Origin: Cyclobacteriaceae bacterium
GTDB lineage: Bacteria > Bacteroidota > Bacteroidia > Cytophagales > Cyclobacteriaceae
Length of the DNA stretch: 20,128 nucleotides
Reading direction: 5' to 3'
Assembly (NCBI GenBank): GCA_030589835.1
Contig: JAUUZS010000009.1
Span: 1-20,128 of the forward strand
The notes under the pieces are model-generated. The model searched no databases, was not told where the DNA came from, and worked only from the letters and a program-made list of their open reading frames with translations. Position numbers and translations under genes: made by a program. Shown piece after piece: positions 14,430 through 20,128 of the stretch (positions are counted from its first letter, which is position 1; every line of letters starts with the position of its first letter).

Positions 14430-15755
14430 TTATTTTTCTGCTTTTTTAGTAAACTCTTCACGTGTCACCTTTTTGACGGATATTTCAGCTTTTTGTTTTA
14501 AAACATCTACTATTTTTTCTGTCCTGAGTTGAGTAGATACGTTCATATATTGCTCTCCATTATTTTGTTGAAGATAATTATTTGCCATTACATCCATTTG
14601 TTTATCCATTTCTTCATTCAACTCCATTCCTCCGAATTGGGTTTGAAACATCTTTTTGGTGTAGTCTACCGTGTCTTTATATTCTACTTTCACATCATTA
14701 TCTTCACCTATACGGTTTTTGATAAGTGTCCATTTCAGATCTCTCACATAATGTTCAAAATCTTTCTCCAGTTCTTCTTCCTTTAATTCCTGATTGGTGG
14801 CAAGAATCCATTTTTTATAGAAACCTTCAGGAATATTCAGTTTAATATCTTTTATTAATTTTTCCTGAAGCTGATGTGCAAGCAAATACTCACTTTCTTT
14901 ATCATAATTTTCCTCAAAGATTTTTTCGTATTCAGCAATAAACTCCGCTTCGGTTTTCACTTTGCCTTCCCCAAAAATCTTATCAAAAAACTCCTGATTC
15001 ATTTCTGCAGGAATTACCCGGTTGACATTTTTAACTGTAATGTCAAACTCGCCCTTCAAAGCTTTTATTTCCTCTTCTGGCAGTCCGATAACTTCAACAA
15101 GATCTTTTTCGTCATCAAAAAGTTTTTCAATATCTACTTTAATGACATCTTCTTTTTTGACACCGATAAATGATTTTTGAAGTTTTTTCGAAACCTTTTC
15201 TATGTCAACCAATCCGTCTTTGGAGAATTCTGAAGTCTCCTGGGATAAAGTTCCAAAAATAGAATCTCCGCCTTCGCTAAGCTCAGGGTTTGTCATTTTG
15301 CCATTTTGCTGCTTCAAATCGTCAACAGCTTCATCGATCACCTTCTTATCCAACTTAATCTGATACTTATTGATTTTGAATGCTAAGTTATATTCAAAAT
15401 CTTCGATCATGCCAACTTCATATTCAAAGTCGAATTCTTTTTGAGTGTCCCAATCGATGTCCCGGGCTTTTTCATTATTGGGCAAGGGATCGCCAATAAT
15501 CTTTAGTTCATTCTTCGTGATATAATCCTTTAAAGAATCTACGAGAATTTTATTGATTTCTTCAACCATGATCGATTTGCCATACATCTTTTCGATGATG
15601 CTCACCGGGACTTTTCCTTTTCTAAATCCTTTAATATTTGCCTCTTTACTATAAGATTTTAGTTTTTCTTTTAGTTTTGATTGATAATCAGCTTCCTTTA
15701 AATTAATTTTAATTAAAGCCTCTGTGCTTGAATTTTTCTCTAATTGAATGTCCAA
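14430..15755 (-). CDS. tig: Trigger factor, ribosome-associated chaperone
   Basis: Trigger factor binds ribosomal protein uL23 at the tunnel exit and shields nascent chains. The ribosome-binding signature GFRKGKVP is at residues 43-50 in an otherwise typical N-terminal domain of about 120 residues. The middle region (about 150-250) retains only a weak trace of the FKBP peptidyl-prolyl isomerase domain, such as DSIFGTLSQ and FIGVKKEDVIKVD, so isomerase activity is doubtful. A long, charged helical C-terminal domain follows. At 441 residues the length is normal. It is upstream of clpP-clpX, the usual bacterial arrangement, but separated from them by a terminator. A tRNA-Leu gene lies 82 nt upstream on the same strand. 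Confidence 0.95.
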   Translation of the reverse strand: MDIQLEKNSSTEALIKINLKEADYQSKLKEKLKSYSKEANIKGFRKGKVPVSIIEKMYGKSIMVEEINKILVDSLKDYITKNELKIIGDPLPNNEKARDIDWDTQKEFDFEYEVGMIEDFEYNLAFKINKYQIKLDKKVIDEAVDDLKQQNGKMTNPELSEGGDSIFGTLSQETSEFSKDGLVDIEKVSKKLQKSFIGVKKEDVIKVDIEKLFDDEKDLVEVIGLPEEEIKALKGEFDITVKNVNRVIPAEMNQEFFDKIFGEGKVKTEAEFIAEYEKIFEENYDKESEYLLAHQLQEKLIKDIKLNIPEGFYKKWILATNQELKEEELEKDFEHYVRDLKWTLIKNRIGEDNDVKVEYKDTVDYTKKMFQTQFGGMELNEEMDKQMDVMANNYLQQNNGEQYMNVSTQLRTEKIVDVLKQKAEISVKKVTREEFTKKAEK

Positions 15756-15790
15756 GACGAATTATGTTTAAATGTGTAAAATATGATAAA

Positions 15791-15826
15791 CCCCCAATTT
15801 CGCTTACCTATGAACGCCATTGAGGG
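15791..15826 (-). terminator. Weak hairpin between tRNA-Leu and tig
   Basis: On the minus strand CCCTCAAT pairs with ATTGGGGG (8 bp including one G-U) around a 20-nt loop, followed by TTTATCATATTTT. The T-run is broken and the loop is long, so termination would be partial at best. It could equally be a processing hairpin on a tRNA-Leu-tig transcript. Confidence 0.3.
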
Positions 15827-15837
15827 TCTGAATTTTG

Positions 15838-15919
15838 TGCGGATGAAGGGACTCGAACCCCCAAGCCTCGCGGCGCTAGATCCTAAGTCTAGTGCGTCTA
15901 CCAATTTCGCCACATCCGC
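15838..15919 (-). tRNA. tRNA-Leu (anticodon TAG)
   Basis: The minus strand gives a cloverleaf with matched acceptor arms GCGGATG and CATCCGC, a leucine-type D arm (GGCGAAATTGGTAGACGC), an anticodon stem CTAGA/TCTAG with loop CTTAGGA, a long variable arm as expected for tRNA-Leu, and a T arm with GTTCGAGTC. The anticodon TAG reads CTA and probably other CTN codons. The discriminator base is A and CCA is not encoded. The tig gene follows 82 nt downstream on the same strand. Confidence 0.97.
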
Positions 15920-15938
15920 ATTGATTAAAAATGGAATG

Positions 15939-15968
15939 CAAAAGTATAAAAAAATATATTGTTTTCAA
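15939..15968 (-). promoter_or_regulatory. Promoter of tRNA-Leu (possibly also tig)
   Basis: On the minus strand TTG (15966-15968) is followed by 19 nt and TACTTTTG (15939-15946), a full match to the Bacteroidota promoter. It ends 19 nt before the tRNA. As at the tRNA-Val promoter, the -7 element is followed directly by CATTCC. No separate tig promoter is visible, so this one may also serve tig. Confidence 0.85.
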
Positions 15969-16012
15969 TTCTTAGCGATTATTTTTTACTTTAGAATGCA
16001 AATTAAAATGAT

Positions 16013-18232
16013 ATGACGGAGATAGAGTTAGAACAGGAGAAGAAGGAGATTATACGACAATACCGAAAATTATTGAGGCATGCCAAGCCTTTTCTGAAAG
16101 ATGATGATGCCAAAATTATAAAAAGAGCCTTTAAAATGTCCCAGGAAGCGCATAAAAATATGCGTAGAAGATCTGGCGAACCTTATATATCGCATCCTTT
16201 GGCTGTAGCACAAATTTGTGTTGAAGAAATTGGGTTGGGAACCACCTCTATAATTTCTGCTTTGCTCCATGATGTGGTAGAAGATACTGAATTGGAAATT
16301 GATGATATCGAGCGGCCTTTCGGAAAAAAAGTTGCCAGGATAATTGATGGTTTAACGAAGATTTCTGGCGTTTTTGATTATGGCACTTCTCAACAGGCCG
16401 AGAACTTTCGAAAAATGCTCCTTACCCTATCGGATGACGTACGGGTGATCCTTGTAAAACTTGCTGACCGACTTCATAACATGCGAACCCTTGATAGTAT
16501 GCCTCGGCATAAACAATTAAGGGTTTCTTCAGAGACCATATATTTGTATGCCCCCTTGGCGCATAGGTTAGGACTATATGCTATTAAATCCGAGCTTGAA
16601 GATCTGTATTTGAAATATTGCGAACCGGTAAAATACGTTGAGACCGTTGATAAAATCAATGCTTCGAAAGCCCCCCGCAGTAGATTTGTGCGCAATTTTA
16701 TTAATCCAATTCAGAAAGAGCTCAATAAGCGAAATCTTCAATTTACCATCAAGGGTAGGCCGAAGTCAATCTATTCTATATGGAATAAAATGACATCTCA
16801 AGAAATTCCGTTTGAAAAAGTCTATGATCTTTTTGCCATAAGGATAATATTAGATTTGCCCCCGGAAATGGAAAAAGCGGGTTGCTGGCAGGTATACAGT
16901 GTTGTTACAGATTATTATCAGCCTAATCCTGACAGACTACGAGATTGGATCAGTACGCCAAAATCCAACGGATATGAGTCACTACATACCACGGTTATGA
17001 GCAAAACAGGCTCGTGGGTGGAAGTCCAGATACGGACAAAACGAATGGATGAGATTGCTGAAAAAGGATATGCAGCTCATTGGAAATACAAGGAAAGTGA
17101 TTATTATTCTTCAGAATCAGGTTTGGAAGTTTGGATCAGAAAAGTCAGGGAGATCTTAGGCCGTGAAAATGCTTCAGCCATTGAATTTGTTGATGATTTT
17201 AAACACAGCCTTTTTAATGAGGAAATATTTGTATTTACCCCTAAAGGGGAACTTAAAAAACTTCCCGGAGGGGCGACGGCACTTGATTTTGCCTTTGAAA
17301 TTCACTCAGAAATTGGTGCCAAGTGTATCGGCGCTAAAGTAAATCAAAAGCTTGTTCCAATAAATTATAAATTAAAAACCGGTGACCAGGTCGAAATTCT
17401 GAATTCGAATAAGCAAAAACCCAATGATGGCTGGTTGAGCTTTGTCATTACCTCAAAGGCACGGACACGGATCAAGGATGAGCTAAAAGAGCAAAAACGT
17501 AGCTCCGCATCTGATGGAAAGGAAATAGTAATGCGAAAGCTAAAACAGATAAAACTTAAGTTAAACAGTGAAAACCTGGATAAGTTATTAGACCTGTTTA
17601 ACTTAAAATCAGCACTTGACTTGTATTTCCTTATAGGCCAGGGGAAAATTGATTCGAAAGAAATAAAAAAAATAAAAAATTTGGTCGACAGGCCAAAAAA
17701 ACTAGCTCAGCAAAGCATTCCTGTTTCTGATACCGAATCATTTAAAAGAAAAATCAAAGAAGTTACCGGAGAAAAGAGGGATCAATTATTGATTGGAGAG
17801 GATATGGATATTGTATCCTATTCTATTGCGCCGTGCTGCAATCCGATTCCCGGCGATGATGTATTTGGGTTTGTATCTACCCATGAAGGGATAAAAATTC
17901 ATAGAGTTAATTGCCCCAATGCCACCGAACTTCTTTCCAAGCATGGGCATCGGGTAGTAAAGGCTAAATGGACCTCTCAAACGGAAGTTTCATTTCTTGC
18001 AGGGCTAAAAATAAAAGGGACTGACCGGGTAGGCTTGATGAATGATGTCACACGAGTTATTTCGGATGAATTAAAGGTAAATATGAGATCGGTATCTATA
18101 GAGAGCGAAAATGGAATATTTGAAGGAAGTATTGAGCTTTTCATACAAGACACCAAGCATCTTTATGTCCTTACGGAAAAACTTGTGAGCATTGAAGGGA
18201 TCGAAGAAGTCGTACGTTTTGATGGGCAATGA
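16013..18232 (+). CDS. Bifunctional (p)ppGpp synthetase/hydrolase, Rel/SpoT type
   Basis: The long RSH enzyme makes and degrades the stringent-response alarmone (p)ppGpp. At 739 residues it has the full layout. The HD hydrolase domain has H61, HD at 86-87, ED at 90-91 and LADRLHNMRTL at 150-160, all intact, so hydrolysis should be active. The synthetase domain has KSIYSIWNKM, YDLFAIRI, NGYESLHTTV and EVQIRTKRMDEIAEKGYAAHW between about 250 and 362. A TGS domain at about 405-465 (IFVFTPKGELKKLPGGATALDFAF), a cysteine-containing region near 605-640 (IAPCCNPIPGDD, NCPN) and a C-terminal ACT domain follow. Such genes are the only long RSH in many Bacteroidota. It has no close co-directional gene upstream; the STAS-purA unit follows after 110 nt with its own promoter. 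Confidence 0.95.
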   Translation: MTEIELEQEKKEIIRQYRKLLRHAKPFLKDDDAKIIKRAFKMSQEAHKNMRRRSGEPYISHPLAVAQICVEEIGLGTTSIISALLHDVVEDTELEIDDIERPFGKKVARIIDGLTKISGVFDYGTSQQAENFRKMLLTLSDDVRVILVKLADRLHNMRTLDSMPRHKQLRVSSETIYLYAPLAHRLGLYAIKSELEDLYLKYCEPVKYVETVDKINASKAPRSRFVRNFINPIQKELNKRNLQFTIKGRPKSIYSIWNKMTSQEIPFEKVYDLFAIRIILDLPPEMEKAGCWQVYSVVTDYYQPNPDRLRDWISTPKSNGYESLHTTVMSKTGSWVEVQIRTKRMDEIAEKGYAAHWKYKESDYYSSESGLEVWIRKVREILGRENASAIEFVDDFKHSLFNEEIFVFTPKGELKKLPGGATALDFAFEIHSEIGAKCIGAKVNQKLVPINYKLKTGDQVEILNSNKQKPNDGWLSFVITSKARTRIKDELKEQKRSSASDGKEIVMRKLKQIKLKLNSENLDKLLDLFNLKSALDLYFLIGQGKIDSKEIKKIKNLVDRPKKLAQQSIPVSDTESFKRKIKEVTGEKRDQLLIGEDMDIVSYSIAPCCNPIPGDDVFGFVSTHEGIKIHRVNCPNATELLSKHGHRVVKAKWTSQTEVSFLAGLKIKGTDRVGLMNDVTRVISDELKVNMRSVSIESENGIFEGSIELFIQDTKHLYVLTEKLVSIEGIEEVVRFDGQ

Positions 18233-18263
18233 TTGCTGTTAATATAAATGAATGGCTTAATGC

Positions 18264-18293
18264 TTTGAAAAACTAATCCAATTCATAACTTTG
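18264..18293 (+). promoter_or_regulatory. Promoter of the STAS-purA unit
   Basis: TTTG (18264-18267) is followed after 18 nt by TAACTTTG (18286-18293), matching the Bacteroidota -33/-7 pattern. It lies 50 nt before the STAS start codon, between the rel stop and that gene, so STAS and purA are probably transcribed independently of rel. Confidence 0.8.
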
Positions 18294-18342
18294 TACGTCT
18301 TTTTTTGAGGGCATTTTTAATAGAGATTGAATACTAAATTTT

Positions 18343-18687
18343 ATGGAATACAGCCATAACATAGAAAATAATGTGCTTGTGCTTCGGTTGTCCGGCGATT
18401 TGATTGGAGAAAATCATGGGCCGGAATTGATTTCCGTCATCAACGACACCGTTAATGATGATATTATTTTTTGTGCGATCGATATAAAGGATGTACGCTA
18501 TATCAATAGTAGTGGAATTGGAGTATTGATAACTATTCTTACTAAATTCAGAAATATAGGAGGTGAAGTTATATTAATTAAGCCATCAATTTCGGTTGAA
18601 AAACTTTTAGTAATCACAAAACTCGATTCAATCTTTACTATAGTATCTGACTTAGATCACGCCTTCAGTGAACTTGTAAAATCATAA
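18343..18687 (+). CDS. STAS-domain protein, anti-sigma factor antagonist type
   Basis: The 114-residue protein is a single STAS domain. It opens with the beta strands NNVLVLRLSGDLIGEN and has the key loop IDIKDVRYINSSGIGVLI at about 47-63. In this loop S57, before GIG, is the position phosphorylated by anti-sigma kinases in SpoIIAA/RsbV-type antagonists. No membrane or additional domain is present. In Firmicutes such proteins free a sigma factor by binding its kinase-type anti-sigma; in Bacteroidota the partner is generally unknown, and no RsbW-like kinase is in this window. It is 3 nt from purA and shares its promoter, so expression is tied to purine synthesis. Confidence 0.88.
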   Translation: MEYSHNIENNVLVLRLSGDLIGENHGPELISVINDTVNDDIIFCAIDIKDVRYINSSGIGVLITILTKFRNIGGEVILIKPSISVEKLLVITKLDSIFTIVSDLDHAFSELVKS

Positions 18688-18690
18688 AAA

Positions 18691-19974
18691 ATGAAATCTG
18701 ATGTAATATTAGGCCTTCAATGGGGAGATGAAGGCAAAGGTAAAATTGTTGATTATTTAGCAGCTAATTATGATGTTGTAGCAAGGTTTCAGGGAGGGCC
18801 AAATGCAGGACATACCCTGGAGTTTGACGACATTAAGCATGTGCTTCATCAGGTGCCCTCAGGGGTTTTTAGAGGCAACACCAAAAATGTAATAGGCAAT
18901 GGGGTGGTGCTGGATCCTGTAATCTTTAAAGGAGAGATCGAAGCTTTGAAAAAATTCAATATTGAGCCTTTCCATAATTTGTTTATTTCGAAAAGAGCTC
19001 AAATCATATTACCAACTCACCGCCTGTTGGATGCGGCCTTTGAAAAATCGAAGGGAGATGAAAAAATCGGTTCCACTTTGCGCGGAATAGGCCCAACATA
19101 TCAGGATAAAATTGCTCGTGTGGGATTAAGAATCGGCGACACCATGTCTGATGATTTTAGAGAGAAATACGAGAAGCTTAAAAGAAAGCATTTGTCTATA
19201 TTAGATCTGCATGATTTTGAGTATGATCTAAAATCAAGTGAAATTGAATTCTTTGAAGCCCTGGAATTTTTGAAGAAGTTCAAGCTTGTCGATACGGATT
19301 ATCTGGTCAATCAATCTTTAGCTGACGACGAGAAAGTTCTGGCAGAAGGAGCACAGGGATCTTTGTTGGATGTTGACTTCGGAAGTTACCCTTATGTGAC
19401 CAGTTCCAACACGACTTGTGCGGGTGTCTGCACAGGCTTGGGGGTGGCGCCATCAAAAATTGGCGAAGTATACGGTATCTTCAAAGCATATTGTACACGG
19501 GTAGGCGAAGGGCCTTTTCCTACTGAACTTCATGACGAAGTTGGTAAAAAAATCAGGAAAGAAGGTAATGAGTTTGGAGCAACAACCGGTCGTCCCAGGC
19601 GGTGTGGTTGGATCGACCTTCCTGCGTTAAAATATGCCATTATGATAAATGGGGTCACGCAATTATCTATGATGAAAGTAGATGTACTGGATACATTCGA
19701 TGAAATAAATGTTTGCACACATTATAAATTAAAAAATGGCACCTTAACAGATGCCATGCCATTTGACTTACTTGATGAAGAAATCACTCCTGTTTATAAA
19801 ACCCTAAAGGGTTGGAATACTGACCTGACAGGTATCACTGATTACAATTCATTACCATCGTCCGTAATAGAATATATTAATTTTTTGGAAGAAGAACTTA
19901 AAATTCCTATCAATATAGTATCCGTTGGGCCCAACAGAATACAAACCATATTTAAATCCAACAATAATCACTAG
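18691..19974 (+). CDS. purA: Adenylosuccinate synthetase PurA
   Basis: The enzyme condenses IMP with aspartate, using GTP, in the first committed step to AMP. The N-terminal GLQWGDEGKGK motif holds the catalytic D13 and the P-loop-like segment. GGPNAGHTL gives catalytic H41. GSTLRGIGPTYQDK, LAEGAQGSLLDVDFG, YPYVTSSNTTCAG, GVGEGPFPTEL-like residues (RVGEGPFPTEL) and ATTGRPRRCGW follow in the normal order. At 427 residues the length is normal. The ATG is 3 nt after the STAS stop. Rel-type alarmones inhibit PurA in many bacteria; here the rel gene is nearby but on a separate transcript. Confidence 0.98.
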   Translation: MKSDVILGLQWGDEGKGKIVDYLAANYDVVARFQGGPNAGHTLEFDDIKHVLHQVPSGVFRGNTKNVIGNGVVLDPVIFKGEIEALKKFNIEPFHNLFISKRAQIILPTHRLLDAAFEKSKGDEKIGSTLRGIGPTYQDKIARVGLRIGDTMSDDFREKYEKLKRKHLSILDLHDFEYDLKSSEIEFFEALEFLKKFKLVDTDYLVNQSLADDEKVLAEGAQGSLLDVDFGSYPYVTSSNTTCAGVCTGLGVAPSKIGEVYGIFKAYCTRVGEGPFPTELHDEVGKKIRKEGNEFGATTGRPRRCGWIDLPALKYAIMINGVTQLSMMKVDVLDTFDEINVCTHYKLKNGTLTDAMPFDLLDEEITPVYKTLKGWNTDLTGITDYNSLPSSVIEYINFLEEELKIPINIVSVGPNRIQTIFKSNNNH

Positions 19975-19980
19975 AAGGCA

Positions 19981-20010
19981 TTGCGATTAAAAGAAATAGT
20001 ATTACTTTTG
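19981..20010 (+). promoter_or_regulatory. Near-ideal promoter near the right edge
   Basis: TTG (19981-19983), exactly 19 nt, then TACTTTTG (20003-20010) matches the two tRNA promoters of this window in both elements and spacing. It begins 7 nt after the purA stop and faces out of the window. No open frame of useful length starts in the 118 nt that follow, so its product lies further right or is an RNA. Confidence 0.75.
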
Positions 20011-20128
20011 CAGTCCGCTTTCGGAAAGGGGGTCTAGTGTAAACGAACATTAGGGGGATTGAGAGGATTAAGAGGCATACAGAACACTCAGATAATATCG
20101 CAAAAGATTTGTCAGTCAGTTAGGGGGC
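20011..20128 (+). other. G-rich leader, candidate start of a stable RNA operon
   Basis: Downstream of the right-edge promoter are three GGGGG tracts (20028-20032, 20053-20057, 20123-20127), two of them inside an exact TTAGGGGG. A hairpin CTAGTGT/ACATTAG (20034-20053, 6-nt loop, one G-U) is also present. No coding frame is convincing. A structured leader after a strong promoter is what an rRNA operon or an abundant non-coding RNA looks like, but the window ends before any RNA gene can be identified. Confidence 0.4.

Noticed and set aside
15783..16016. 77-codon plus-strand frame between tig and rel
   Set aside because: It runs through the complement of tRNA-Leu, so the apparent protein is an artefact of the tRNA sequence.

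Overview
The window looks like chromosomal core DNA from a low-GC member of the Bacteroidota, most likely a Cytophagales-type bacterium. Three things point there. Gene content includes a GldC gliding-motility homologue, DUF3098, and hldD/lpxB typical of a Gram-negative outer membrane. Several promoters match the phylum-specific pattern TTG - 18/19 nt - TAnnTTTG. Shine-Dalgarno sequences are mostly weak. The genus cannot be read from the sequence. I see no CRISPR array, transposase, phage gene or plasmid function.

Layout. (1) 55-3902, minus strand: a tight six-gene run ftsX, DUF3098, uppP, truB, ribF, gldC, with gaps of 2-5 nt or 4-nt stop/start overlaps. It mixes cell-division control, undecaprenyl carrier recycling, tRNA modification, flavin cofactor synthesis and a gliding-associated protein. 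(2) 4094-5545, minus strand: an ECF sigma factor followed by a membrane-anchored probable anti-sigma factor, ending in a strong terminator. (3) 5546-6255: 710 nt without a convincing gene, holding a 13-bp direct repeat near the sigma gene and a plus-strand terminator that closes no visible gene. (4) 6256-7220: a secreted DUF2147 protein, a degenerate-looking stretch, and tRNA-Val(TAC) on the minus strand with its own promoter and terminator. (5) 7221-12385: a large AsmA-like envelope protein, convergent hldD (heptose precursor), then divergent queD and lpxB (lipid A). (6) 12414-15919, minus strand: clpX, clpP and tig (proteolysis and nascent-chain folding), with tRNA-Leu(TAG) just upstream. 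(7) 16013-19974, plus strand: a bifunctional Rel/SpoT alarmone enzyme, a STAS-domain protein and purA. (8) 19975-20128: a near-ideal promoter followed by a G-rich leader that runs off the window, possibly the start of a stable RNA operon.

How the parts fit together. Much of the window serves the cell envelope (ftsX, uppP, asmA-like, hldD, lpxB) or protein quality control and stress response (tig-clpP-clpX, rel, the sigma/anti-sigma pair). The signals least explained by known genes are regulatory or structural: the 16-bp perfect inverted repeat at the lpxB/clpX junction, the orphan terminator and direct repeats in the 5.5-6.2 kb gap, and the right-edge promoter with its leader. I found no clearly new multi-gene system.
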